From: Prevotella sp.
GTDB lineage: Bacteria; Bacteroidota; Bacteroidia; Bacteroidales; Bacteroidaceae
Direction: 5' to 3'
NCBI GenBank assembly: GCA_017618275.1
Contig: JAFZUS010000210.1
Span: 26,803 to 90,802 of the forward strand
Length of the DNA: 64,000 nt
The first letter of the stretch is position 1. Each line of letters starts with the position of its first letter. Below are positions 8,625-16,760 of this stretch, in pieces. The position numbers were made by a program, and so were the translations under genes. The notes beneath the pieces are model-generated. The model was not told the DNA's origin. It did no database searches and saw nothing but the letters and a program-made list of their open reading frames with translations.

Positions 8625-9536
8625 ATGATGAAAAATAGCATAATACTGATTGCTGACAGTGGCAGTACAAAGACCGACTGGACACTTCTCAACCCATCCG
8701 ACCGTGATGGTAACGGCGTCATCGCCACGTTTCACACCCAAGGTATCACACCTATCCATCAGACACCAGAACAGATCAGGCAGATCATCGGACAAGAACT
8801 GGTACAACAGTTATCGTCCTTCCCCCGAGCCCGTCTGATAGACTCCGGCGTCCTGGAGACACCATTGTTGTCGAACCTCAACATCGTGTTCTATGGCAGC
8901 GGATGTACACCGGTACATGCGCCCCACATGCGTCAGTTGCTGATGAGCGTCCTCTCAACACAGACTGTCGAGGTGTATAGCGACCTGATGGGTGCTGCCC
9001 GTGCCCTTTGCCAACAGGAGGAAGGTATTGCCTGTATCCTGGGAACAGGGGCCAACAGTTGCCTGTATGACGGACAAGCCATCGTGCAGAACACCCCAGC
9101 GCTAGGCTATATCCTGGGCGACGAGGGTAGCGGTTCTGTACTGGGACGAATGTTCATGAACGCTATATTCAAGAATCCTGACTTTGCCGATATCCGCGAC
9201 GAGTATCTGGCTAAGGAAAAACTGACACAGGCTGATGTCATCCGTAAGGTATACCATGAGCCTATGGCCAACCGTTTCCTTGCTACCACGTCTTTATTTA
9301 TTGGCGAACATCTGGACAACCCGTTGCTGCAACAGTTGGTGGTCGACAATTTCCGCAGTTTCTTCCAACGTAACATCAAACCCTACGGACGTCGCGACCT
9401 ACCTGTCAGTTTTGTAGGCAGCATGGCCGAACATTATCCTGATCAGTTGGAAGCAGCAGCCCGTGCCGAAGGCTTTACCATCGGCCACGTTGCCAAGAGT
9501 CCGATGGAAGGACTGGTTGCATACCACAAGAAATAA
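8625..9536 (+). CDS. BadF/BadG-type ATPase, N-acetylglucosamine kinase-like
   Basis: A 303-residue sugar-kinase-fold (ASKHA) protein. Motif DSGSTKTDWTLL at the N-terminus is the phosphate-1 loop; CILGTGANSCLYDG (about residue 143) and LGDEGSGSVLGRMF (about residue 168) are the adenosine and sugar-binding blocks shared with N-acetylglucosamine kinases; a final GSMAEHYPD follows. It probably phosphorylates an amino sugar in the cytoplasm, perhaps during cell-wall recycling; the substrate is inferred from similarity only. It is monocistronic: own promoter upstream and a strong hairpin downstream. Confidence 0.83.
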   Translation: MMKNSIILIADSGSTKTDWTLLNPSDRDGNGVIATFHTQGITPIHQTPEQIRQIIGQELVQQLSSFPRARLIDSGVLETPLLSNLNIVFYGSGCTPVHAPHMRQLLMSVLSTQTVEVYSDLMGAARALCQQEEGIACILGTGANSCLYDGQAIVQNTPALGYILGDEGSGSVLGRMFMNAIFKNPDFADIRDEYLAKEKLTQADVIRKVYHEPMANRFLATTSLFIGEHLDNPLLQQLVVDNFRSFFQRNIKPYGRRDLPVSFVGSMAEHYPDQLEAAARAEGFTIGHVAKSPMEGLVAYHKK

Positions 9537-9573
9537 CAAATACTTATTAGATAATAACCCTGCCTTATTGAAA

Positions 9574-9611
9574 AATAACCCACCCTTATTGAGCGATAAG
9601 GGTGGGTTATT
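9574..9611. terminator. Bidirectional terminator hairpin
   Basis: A perfect 16-bp stem (AATAACCCACCCTTAT at 9574-9589 pairing with 9596-9611) with a 6-base loop, between the convergent kinase and gpmI genes. Part of the stem sequence is repeated imperfectly just upstream (9552-9569). Confidence 0.8.
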
Positions 9612-9643
9612 CAAATTGTACCTTTTATTATATATACAATCCG

Positions 9644-11164
9644 TTAATCGCAAATCAAATTCTCACCCGTCATGTCTGCAGGCTGCTCCAGGCCCATGAT
9701 ATGGAGGATGGAGGGAGCCACGTCTGCCAAACGTCCGTCCTTCACCGTTGCCGAGTTATTGTTCGTCACGTAGATGAACGGAACAGGATTCAGTGAGTGG
9801 GCGGTATTCGGCGTACCATCAGGGTTGATGGCATTATCAGCGTTACCGTGGTCGGCAATGATGATTGCCTCATAGTCGTTGGCCTTGGCAGCCTCGATAA
9901 CATCTTTCACGCAGTTGTCGACAGCCCAGACGGCCTTGGCAATAGCGTTGTAGATACCCGTGTGGCCCACCATATCACCGTTGGCGAAGTTCACCACGAT
10001 GAAGTCATACTTATTCTCGTTGATAGCAGCCACGAGCTTGTCCTTTACCTCGAAGGCGCTCATCTCGGGCTTCAGGTCGTAGGTAGCCACCTTTGGAGAA
10101 GGAACCAGAATACGGTCCTCACCCTCGTAAGGAGCCTCGCGACCACCATTGAAGAAGAAGGTCACGTGAGCGTACTTCTCAGTTTCAGCGGTGTGCAGCT
10201 GCTTCTTGCCCTGCTTGGAGAGATACTCGCCCAGGGTATCCTCTACGTTCTCCTTGGGGAAGAGAATGTGAACACCCTTGAAGTTGGCGTCGTACGGAGT
10301 CATGCAATAGTACTGCAGGCCAGGGATGGTCTTCATGCCCTGCTCAGGCATATCCTCCTGAGTCAAAGCGATGGTCATCTCCTTGGCACGGTCGTTACGG
10401 AAGTTGATGAAGATAACGACATCACCCTCCTCAATCGTGCCATTCACTGAAGAATTGTGGATAGGCTTGATGAACTCATCTGTCACACCCTCGTCGTATG
10501 ATTCCTGCATAGCAGCAACCATATCAGTAGCCTGCTTACCAACGCCGTTGACAATCAGGTCGTAACCCTCTTTCACACGCTCCCAACGCTTGTCGCGGTC
10601 CATAGCGTAGAAACGACCAACGATTGAGGCGATAGCAGCATCATTCTCAGCACATACCTTCGATACCTGCTCGATGAAGCCCTTACCGCTCTTGGGGTCG
10701 GTGTCGCGTCCGTCCATATAGCAATGCACAAACACCTGATTCTTCAGGCCGTATGCCTTACCAATCTCAATGAGTTTAAAGAGGTGGTCGAGGCTTGAGT
10801 GAACGCCTCCGTCAGAGGTCAGACCCATCAGGTGGAGTTTCTTATTGTTCTCCTTGGCGTAGGTATAGGCAGCCTTTACCTGGGGATTCTCCATGATAGA
10901 ACCATCCTTGCAGGCACGGTTGATCTTCACAAGGTCCTGATACACGATGCGTCCAGCACCAATATTGAGGTGACCCACCTCAGAGTTACCCATCTGTCCG
11001 TCAGGCAGACCAACGTCCTCACCAGAGGCCTGGAGTTGAGAGTGGGCTGATGTTGCTGTTAAAAGGTCGAGATACGGGGTCGGCGTATTGAAGATGACGT
11101 CACCCTTACCATGCTTACCGATTCCCCATCCGTCGAGAATCATCAAAAGTGCTTTCTTTGCCAT
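9644..11164 (-). CDS. gpmI: 2,3-bisphosphoglycerate-independent phosphoglycerate mutase
   Basis: A 506-residue alkaline-phosphatase-superfamily enzyme interconverting 3- and 2-phosphoglycerate in glycolysis, with two metal ions and no 2,3-BPG cofactor. Visible blocks: LMILDGWG at the N-terminus (metal), [15 protein letters not shown] with the phosphorylated Ser (about residue 62), [22 protein letters not shown], and C-terminal [12 protein letters not shown] plus [10 protein letters not shown]. Full length with no anomaly. It has its own promoter and shares a bidirectional terminator with the kinase gene. Confidence 0.97.
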   Translation of the reverse strand: MAKKALLMILDGWGIGKHGKGDVIFNTPTPYLDLLTATSAHSQLQASGEDVGLPDGQMGNSEVGHLNIGAGRIVYQDLVKINRACKDGSIMENPQVKAAYTYAKENNKKLHLMGLTSDGGVHSSLDHLFKLIEIGKAYGLKNQVFVHCYMDGRDTDPKSGKGFIEQVSKVCAENDAAIASIVGRFYAMDRDKRWERVKEGYDLIVNGVGKQATDMVAAMQESYDEGVTDEFIKPIHNSSVNGTIEEGDVVIFINFRNDRAKEMTIALTQEDMPEQGMKTIPGLQYYCMTPYDANFKGVHILFPKENVEDTLGEYLSKQGKKQLHTAETEKYAHVTFFFNGGREAPYEGEDRILVPSPKVATYDLKPEMSAFEVKDKLVAAINENKYDFIVVNFANGDMVGHTGIYNAIAKAVWAVDNCVKDVIEAAKANDYEAIIIADHGNADNAINPDGTPNTAHSLNPVPFIYVTNNNSATVKDGRLADVAPSILHIMGLEQPADMTGENLICD

Positions 11165-11205
11165 AACTTATTACTATTTTACACGTACGTTTTATTTTGC
11201 GGGTG

Positions 11206-11237
11206 CAAAGGTACAAATTATTTTGGAATTACACAAA
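11206..11237 (-). promoter_or_regulatory. Promoter of gpmI
   Basis: On the minus strand TTTG (11237-11234), 20-base spacer, TACCTTTG (11213-11206), about 40 bases before the gpmI start. Confidence 0.78.
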
Positions 11238-11259
11238 AGGGACGGTTCTTTTTGTGTAA

Positions 11260-11973
11260 TTATTCACCGAAATCAAGACTCAACTGTCCGTCACCTAAGA
11301 GATTATAACTCTTGCGGTGGTAGGGCGTAATGCCGAACTGCTTGATAGCCTCACGGTGTTTTTTGGTAGGATAGCCCTTATTCGAGAACCAGTCGTATTG
11401 CGGATATTCCTTGGCAAGTTCGTTCATATAGTCGTCACGATAGGTCTTGGCAAGGATGGATGCAGCAGCGATGGAGAGATACTTCCCATCACCCTTTACA
11501 ATGGTGGTGTGGGGTAAAAGCAATTGCTCTCCCCCTTCAGGGGGAGCAGGGAGGGGGGCTCTATAGGGCTTGAAGCGGTTGCCGTCTACGATGATAGCCT
11601 CAGGGCGCACTTTAAGCTGATCGAGGGCGCGATGCATGGCAAGAATGGAGGCATTCAGGATGTTGATCTTATCGATTTCCTCTGGGGTGACGATACCCAC
11701 GGCCCAGGCTACAGCATCGCGCTGGATGATCTCACGAAGTTGGTAGCGACGCTTCTCCGTCAACTGCTTTGAGTCGTTGAGGAACTCGTTCTTATAGCCA
11801 TCGGGCAGTATGACAGCAGCAGCATAGACGCTGCCTGCCAAGCAACCACGACCAGCTTCGTCGCAACCAGCCTCAATCTTGCCTTCGTAATAATGACTTA
11901 GAAGACCTTTTCCCAGCCCCTCCCTAATATGGAGGGGTGTAGATATTGCATCCTTTATTGTCTCTTTCTTCAT
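11260..11973 (-). CDS. rnhB: Ribonuclease HII with two repeat-derived inserts
   Basis: RNase HII cleaves RNA in RNA/DNA hybrids. Catalytic signature [13 protein letters not shown] (about residues 35-47), [11 protein letters not shown], and the distal [14 protein letters not shown]. At 237 residues it is longer than the usual about 200. The excess is an N-terminal stretch (about residues 12-26) and a Pro/Gly/Glu-rich loop after NRFKPY (about residues 142-157). Both are encoded by G+C-rich palindromic repeats (11904-11939 and 11529-11560). The insert sits in a surface loop before [12 protein letters not shown], so activity may persist. It begins 3 bases after the sufS stop. Confidence 0.93.
   Translation of the reverse strand: MKKETIKDAISTPLHIREGLGKGLLSHYYEGKIEAGCDEAGRGCLAGSVYAAAVILPDGYKNEFLNDSKQLTEKRRYQLREIIQRDAVAWAVGIVTPEEIDKINILNASILAMHRALDQLKVRPEAIIVDGNRFKPYRAPLPAPPEGGEQLLLPHTTIVKGDGKYLSIAAASILAKTYRDDYMNELAKEYPQYDWFSNKGYPTKKHREAIKQFGITPYHRKSYNLLGDGQLSLDFGE
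11529..11560. repeat. CCCCCT...AGGGGG palindromic repeat in rnhB
   Basis: CTCCCCCTTCAGGGGGAG hairpin followed by CAGGGAGGGGGG, in frame within rnhB. Same style as copies at 11904, 20166/20243 and 57140. Confidence 0.6.
11904..11939. repeat. CCCAGCCCCTCCCTAA-type dispersed repeat in rnhB
   Basis: Shares CCCAGCCCCTCCCTAA plus a GGAGGGG arm with the reverse complement of 57140-57175; both copies lie inside coding sequence. Confidence 0.65.
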
Positions 11974-11976
11974 TCT

Positions 11977-13254
11977 CTAAAACATTTGGGCGACGCGACG
12001 GATACCAGCCACAAGCGTATCAATCTCTTCCTTTGTATTGTAGAGGGCAAAGGAGGCACGGACGGTACCAGAGATACCCAGACGGTCCATCAGGGGCTGG
12101 GCGCAATGATGGCCTGTGCGTACAGCAATACCCAGACGATCCAAGAGGGTTCCCATATCCAAATGGTGGATATCACCCACGTTGAAAGAGACTACTGCGT
12201 CGCGCACACAGGGGACAGTCCCCCTGCAATTCGCTTCGCTGCTCACAGAGGGGACAGTCCCCATTGTGCCCTGAGAGCCGTAGATATTCATTCCTTCGAT
12301 GCTCTGGAGTTGTTCCATGCAGTAGCGGGTGAGTTCCTGCTCATGCTGTTGGATGGTGTCAAAGCCGATAGACTCGATATACTCGATGGCTTTGGCGAGA
12401 CCGTGGGTGGCTACATAGTCGGGAGTGCCAGCCTCAAACTTAAACGGTAGACGCTCGAAGGTGGTTTTCTCCCACGTCACCTTGTCGATCATCTCGCCTC
12501 CGCCCTGATAGGGAGGCAGTTTATCGAGCCATTCCTCTTTGCCATAGAGCACTCCGATACCCGTAGGTCCGTACATCTTGTGTCCACTGAAGGCGAAGAA
12601 ATCACAATCCATTGCCTGCACATCCACCTTAAAGTGGGGTGCGCTCTGGGCTCCGTCCACCAAGACAGGGATACCGTGTGCATGGGCGATACGGATAATA
12701 TCCTCTACAGGGTTGATGGTTCCCAGTACATTGCTGACGTGGGCCACACTGATGAGCTTAGTGCGCTCGGTTATGTATGTTGCGATGTCATCGCAACATA
12801 CCAAACGGCCATCGTCCGTAATGGGAAGATGCTTGACGATAATCCCCCGTTTCATCGCCTGGAGTTGCCAACTGACGATGTTCGAGTGGTGCTCCATCTC
12901 CGTCACAATCACCTCATCGCCTGCCTGCATCTGACTTTCGCAGAACGACGAAGCGACCAGATTGATGGCCTCCGTCGTACCACGGGTAAAGACAATCTCC
13001 TCTGTCTTCGAGGCATTGATAAACTGACGTACCTTCTCTCGTGCCGCCTCATGCAGATCCGTCGCCTGCTGACTCAGGTAATGCACTCCACGATGCACAT
13101 TGGCATTCACATTGAGGTACTCGTCTCGCATCGCATCAAGCACACACAGCGGCTTCTGCGTGGTTGCCGCATTGTCGAGATACACCAGCGGCTTGCCATA
13201 CACCTCTCTGGATAATATCGGAAAATCCTCGCGTATTTGACTGATATCAAACAT
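11977..13254 (-). CDS. sufS: SufS-type cysteine desulfurase with repeat-derived insert
   Basis: A PLP enzyme that takes sulfur from cysteine for Fe-S cluster assembly. PLP lysine in FSGHKMYGPTGIGVLYG (about residue 225) and catalytic Cys in RTGHHCAQPLMDRLG (about residue 382). At 425 residues it is about 20 longer than E. coli SufS. The excess is a loop after NIYG (about residues 330-353, with repeated G-T-V-P) encoded by a palindromic dispersed repeat at 12203-12269. It is transcribed separately from the sufBCD genes, with rnhB immediately downstream. Confidence 0.95.
   Translation of the reverse strand: MFDISQIREDFPILSREVYGKPLVYLDNAATTQKPLCVLDAMRDEYLNVNANVHRGVHYLSQQATDLHEAAREKVRQFINASKTEEIVFTRGTTEAINLVASSFCESQMQAGDEVIVTEMEHHSNIVSWQLQAMKRGIIVKHLPITDDGRLVCCDDIATYITERTKLISVAHVSNVLGTINPVEDIIRIAHAHGIPVLVDGAQSAPHFKVDVQAMDCDFFAFSGHKMYGPTGIGVLYGKEEWLDKLPPYQGGGEMIDKVTWEKTTFERLPFKFEAGTPDYVATHGLAKAIEYIESIGFDTIQQHEQELTRYCMEQLQSIEGMNIYGSQGTMGTVPSVSSEANCRGTVPCVRDAVVSFNVGDIHHLDMGTLLDRLGIAVRTGHHCAQPLMDRLGISGTVRASFALYNTKEEIDTLVAGIRRVAQMF
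12203..12269. repeat. GGGGACAGTCCCC palindromic repeat in sufS
   Basis: Two GGGGACAGTCCCC palindromes about 40 bases apart, preceded by CGCACACA. The layout matches the repeat at 57713-57797. It is in frame within sufS. Confidence 0.7.
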
Positions 13255-13275
13255 ACCTATTCAATAATTGCGCGA

Positions 13276-13283
13276 CAAAGGTA
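13276..13283 (-). promoter_or_regulatory. -7 box of sufS promoter
   Basis: TACCTTTG on the minus strand, 21 bases before the sufS start; no clean TTTG at the usual -33 distance. Confidence 0.55.
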
Positions 13284-13301
13284 CAAAATAAATATCAAAA
13301 G

Positions 13302-13334
13302 TTTGGTTACATTAAAAACTTTTTTGTATCTTTG
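13302..13334 (+). promoter_or_regulatory. Promoter of secreted 258-residue protein gene
   Basis: TTTG at 13302-13305 and TATCTTTG at 13327-13334 with a 21-base spacer, 31 bases upstream of the ATG at 13366. Confidence 0.72.
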
Positions 13335-13365
13335 CACCCAAACCTGACTTTTAAACTTATTGCGT

Positions 13366-14142
13366 ATGAAACAACTTGTACTTTTAATGATTGTGGCGAT
13401 GGGGCTGAGTACTACGGCCTTAGCACAAAAGAGAGTGAAGAACATTTACGCCAGTTCCCCTAAACTGGACATAGAGTTGATGCAGAACAGCGAGCAGACG
13501 ATTCAGTTGAACCGCTATTTCTATGCAGGTTACAATACACTCTGCCTGCCCTTCTCCCTGACAGCCGAACAAGTGGCAGTTGCCGCCAAAGACCTGAAGG
13601 TGGAACGTCTGGCTGGCATTCAGCAGGAGGGAGCAACGCTGAACCTCTATTTTGTAGATTGTACTGACGAAGGCATTCAGGCTGGTGTACCTTATCTGAT
13701 CTTCTCACCTACATCACAGTATCTGAGGGTGAAGAATACCGATGTCCTGAATTTCGACCAAGAACTCAAGTCCGTCCGTATGACTGACGACAAGGGAAAC
13801 ATCGTGACTTTTGGTAGCAGTTGGGAGAGTTTGGAGAAGGTGGGACGCTATGGCATCCCCGCCAAGCAGAACGTGGCACCACTGGAAAGTGTGCTTATAA
13901 AGACTGAGGGAGACAAGACCTTCTTGCCCACACGTTGTGGTTTCACCTGGGTGCAACAGGCTGCATCAGCCAACGACCTGAAGATTCAGCACGCAGCCAG
14001 CAAGGGTGAGGTAACAGCCATCTTAGGGGTTAAGTGGGACAAATCTTTTAGCAGCGATTCCTACGACCTGCAGGGCCACAAGACTTCCCAGAACGCCAAA
14101 GGTATCCGTATCCAAGACGGTAAGAAGACAATCGTTAGATAA
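13366..14142 (+). CDS. Secreted protein with Prevotella-type C-terminal tail
   Basis: Starts at ATG 13366 (258 residues); the upstream TTG adds only two residues. A clear signal peptide ends near ALAQ (about residue 20). The mature part is beta-rich with repeated Y-N-T-L-C-L-P-F and G-V-P-Y-L-I-F elements, as in many Prevotella secreted proteins of unknown role. The C-terminus (SYDLQGHKTSQNAKGIRI, then a basic GKKTIVR end) resembles the short conserved tail on exported and putatively type-IX-secreted proteins of this group. It is monocistronic with its own promoter. Confidence 0.75.
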   Translation: MKQLVLLMIVAMGLSTTALAQKRVKNIYASSPKLDIELMQNSEQTIQLNRYFYAGYNTLCLPFSLTAEQVAVAAKDLKVERLAGIQQEGATLNLYFVDCTDEGIQAGVPYLIFSPTSQYLRVKNTDVLNFDQELKSVRMTDDKGNIVTFGSSWESLEKVGRYGIPAKQNVAPLESVLIKTEGDKTFLPTRCGFTWVQQAASANDLKIQHAASKGEVTAILGVKWDKSFSSDSYDLQGHKTSQNAKGIRIQDGKKTIVR

Positions 14143-14161
14143 CAATCCACAGATTTCAGTC

Positions 14162-14196
14162 ACAGGCAGGGAGTCCAAAAGATTTCCTGTCTTTTT
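14162..14196 (+). terminator. Possible weak terminator
   Basis: ACAGG (14162-14166) can pair with CCTGT (14186-14190), directly followed by CTTTTTC. The stem is short, so this is tentative. Confidence 0.35.
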
Positions 14197-14409
14197 CTTG
14201 TTTGTCTCAAAAATTATGTGACCATTTTCCGTCATATCTGACGTTTTTTCCAGAAACAGACAAATTTGGCTATTTTTATGTCTGTTTTTGTGTCTGTTTT
14301 TCTTCAGAAATGGTCAAATCTGACCTTTCTGTTATTAATCATAACACTTCATCATTTCTTTTATGATCTTCTTCATCTATGTACTGAAACGATTAATAGT
14401 TTTGGGTGT

Positions 14410-14511
14410 TAGTATTAATACTAGCAATTGCTAGATTTAATGCTAGCAATTTTTCCCAGGCTGGGAATTATTTTTCCCCAGGCTGGGAATATTTTTTCCC
14501 TAGGCAGGGAA
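14410..14511. repeat. Cluster of five short palindromes
   Basis: In order: TAGTATTAATACTA (14410-14423), CTAGCAATTGCTAG (14421-14434), TTCCCAGGCTGGGAA (14453-14467), CCCAGGCTGGG (14477-14487) and TTCCCTAGGCAGGGAA (14496-14511). The last three are imperfect repeats of one another about 22 bases apart. Confidence 0.75.
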
Positions 14512-14762
14512 CAAATTTTATATAGTTATCGCGTAAAAATGGTTACACTCAACCCTGTTGGATGAAGTCCCCTATAAACACTGGCAATATGGTGGGGTGG
14601 GTGTTCAAGCAACACCCACCCCTTTGCAATGCATAGCTGGCAAAAGTCTCAACGGAATCTGGGGCATGAAATTCTTGCGTCCCGATGGTAGCAAGCGCCC
14701 CCAAGGGGTCGAGCGCCGACCTGGGGAAAACGTCAACCGAATCACGGGCTTGATTTCCCGCC

Positions 14763-16736
14763 TTATGAATGACGATATTGGATGGCGAGCATCGTCAGGT
14801 CATCACTCTGCTCAGCATCGCCCACAAAACGATGGACTGCCTCTTCCATCTGACTGACGATGGCGACAGGTTCAAGTGCTCCATCAACAATCTGCTTTTC
14901 TGCCACGCGGAGCATACGCTCTTCACCGAACTGGGCTTGTGCACTATCCTCGGCCTCGTTGAGGCCATCGGTATAAAGGAAGATGGTGGTCTGCGGTTCC
15001 AACTGTATCTCCTGAAGCGTAAACGCCCATCCGTCAAAGGCTCCGACAGGCAGGTTTGGGTCGCAATCCAAAGTCCTGACATCACGGCCAATCAGCAAGG
15101 GAGAGTTGTGTCCTGCATTGCAGTATTGGAGTACCCCCGTGTGCAGGTCGAGCACGCCCAGGAAGAGTGTCACGAACATATTTTGCTCATTCCCTTTGGC
15201 TATTGACTCGTTGAGAGCCTCCACAATCACATTCGGCTCTGACACATGTAGCGAGATATTTCGGAACAGCGAGCGCGTCACGGCCATCACCAAGGAGGCT
15301 GGAACACCCTTGCCAGATACATCACCAATACAGAAGAACAATTTCTCGTCGCGGATATTGAAGTCGAACAGATCACCGCCCACATCCTTCGCTGGGGTTA
15401 ACTTACCGTAAATATCCACATCATCACGCTCCGGATAGGGCGGGAAGGTCTTGGGGAGCATCGACATCTGGATGTCGTGGGCCACCTTCAGTTCATTCTC
15501 GATAGCAGCCTTCGAGGCGGTGGTCATTTGCAGTTGGTCGATATATTGCGTCAACGATATCTGCATGTTCTCAAACGAGTCACGCAACTCACGGATCTCG
15601 TCTTGTGTCTTGATTGCAGGCAGTTCGGCATGAAAATCTCCCTTTGCCACTTCCGATGCTGAATGAGCCAGCGTCTTTAGTGGGAAGAGTTGTAAATGGA
15701 TAACCCTTCTCAGCACAATACCGATTACCAATAGGAGAATAATGAGCAGGAACAGCATGCTATGTTGCAGACGATTAGGTTGTTCCATGATTTTCGATTC
15801 AGGAATGGTGAAACAGACAGACCATTGCACTCTGGACACAGGCGCATAGAACACCAGTGATGCCTCACTGTTCTTCTGGGTTGCACTTGAAGTGAATAGT
15901 GAGAGGTCGCTGACTGTATCGACACCCTTTCCTCCTCTTAGCATCTTGTTGGCCAGTATTGATGCTTCTTCGCTTTTCCTCTTCTCGAGTTGAGTGATGG
16001 CATTGTGTGTCTGAATCCATTGTATATCTGGATGGCATACGAACTGCGAGTCGCGTCCCAAGATAAAAACCTCTGAATAGTCGTAGGGCTTGGCACTCTC
16101 CACAATCTGCTGCACCCAGCGCAAGTCTACATCAGCACAAAGAATGGCATAGGTCTCACCTTTCTCGTCGTGCAACGGTACAGAGTATGACACCATAGCG
16201 CGCTTGGTGGACATAGAGTCGATGTAGGGCAGACACCAGTATCCTGCATCGAGTTTGTTGCTGTATACCCAGTTGCTGTCGGTCTCCAGATAGCAGAAAT
16301 CGTTTTCAGGACCGCCTATCTCATCCTCCTCCAGCGCCCCTGTAATGGGGTCGCGCGAAATGGTTGGCGCGTAGTAGCGTCCATGATTGGGGAAATAGTC
16401 GGCTTTATACATCAGCGTCACAGCAGCAATGTCTTCGTTGGCTTCTATGAGTCGTTGCAACAGAGTGATCCCCAACACCTCGTGCGGTGCCATCATATAG
16501 GCATAACTGGCAGCCGTATTAACCGCAGTCTCTACATTCGACACGCGGTTGTCTAAGACCTTGATAGCACTCTCCATTGAACGGCTGGCCTGACGATGCG
16601 TCTCTTCCGTAACAATCTCACGCATATAGTTTATTTGCCATAATCCCGCTACAAGCATAATGACAGTAACGATACCCAACACCAGGATGGTGGTGCGTAG
16701 CGCAACAGATCTGTCCAGCAGTTTTGGTAGTCTCAT
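14763..16736 (-). CDS. Membrane sensor SpoIIE-type PP2C phosphatase (third in operon)
   Basis: A 657-residue protein: N-terminal membrane segment (about 13-34), periplasmic Cache-like sensor domain, second membrane segment (about 328-346), HAMP linker, short coiled coil, and a SpoIIE/PP2C domain from about 425. The phosphatase metal motifs are [10 protein letters not shown] and [16 protein letters not shown], with SDDLTMLAI at the end. It should dephosphorylate a serine or threonine on a regulatory protein, typically an anti-sigma-antagonist, in response to an extracellular ligand. The catalytic half is almost identical to the phosphatase at 21765-23834. It is the last gene after the decarboxylase-like gene. 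Confidence 0.9.
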   Translation of the reverse strand: MRLPKLLDRSVALRTTILVLGIVTVIMLVAGLWQINYMREIVTEETHRQASRSMESAIKVLDNRVSNVETAVNTAASYAYMMAPHEVLGITLLQRLIEANEDIAAVTLMYKADYFPNHGRYYAPTISRDPITGALEEDEIGGPENDFCYLETDSNWVYSNKLDAGYWCLPYIDSMSTKRAMVSYSVPLHDEKGETYAILCADVDLRWVQQIVESAKPYDYSEVFILGRDSQFVCHPDIQWIQTHNAITQLEKRKSEEASILANKMLRGGKGVDTVSDLSLFTSSATQKNSEASLVFYAPVSRVQWSVCFTIPESKIMEQPNRLQHSMLFLLIILLLVIGIVLRRVIHLQLFPLKTLAHSASEVAKGDFHAELPAIKTQDEIRELRDSFENMQISLTQYIDQLQMTTASKAAIENELKVAHDIQMSMLPKTFPPYPERDDVDIYGKLTPAKDVGGDLFDFNIRDEKLFFCIGDVSGKGVPASLVMAVTRSLFRNISLHVSEPNVIVEALNESIAKGNEQNMFVTLFLGVLDLHTGVLQYCNAGHNSPLLIGRDVRTLDCDPNLPVGAFDGWAFTLQEIQLEPQTTIFLYTDGLNEAEDSAQAQFGEERMLRVAEKQIVDGALEPVAIVSQMEEAVHRFVGDAEQSDDLTMLAIQYRHS

Positions 16737-16760
16737 TCTCTCCCTCTTAATCCGTTCCCC

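Larger units (their letters stand above)
14143..14762. other. Gene-free 620-bp region rich in short palindromes
   Basis: No convincing gene. It holds the weak terminator at 14162, a TGTCTGTTTTT-repeat stretch (about 14270-14310), the palindrome cluster at 14410-14511, and from about 14560 a compositionally different, more G+C-rich block with an open frame of uncertain status. Confidence 0.6.

Noticed and set aside
9797-10450. 217-codon plus-strand frame antisense to gpmI
   Set aside because: Typical codon-bias shadow of a strongly expressed gene; gpmI is unambiguous.
14558-14857. 99-codon plus-strand open frame as a gene
   Set aside because: No promoter, ribosome-binding site or recognised family, and its end runs antisense into the phosphatase gene. 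Kept only as a low-interest finding.
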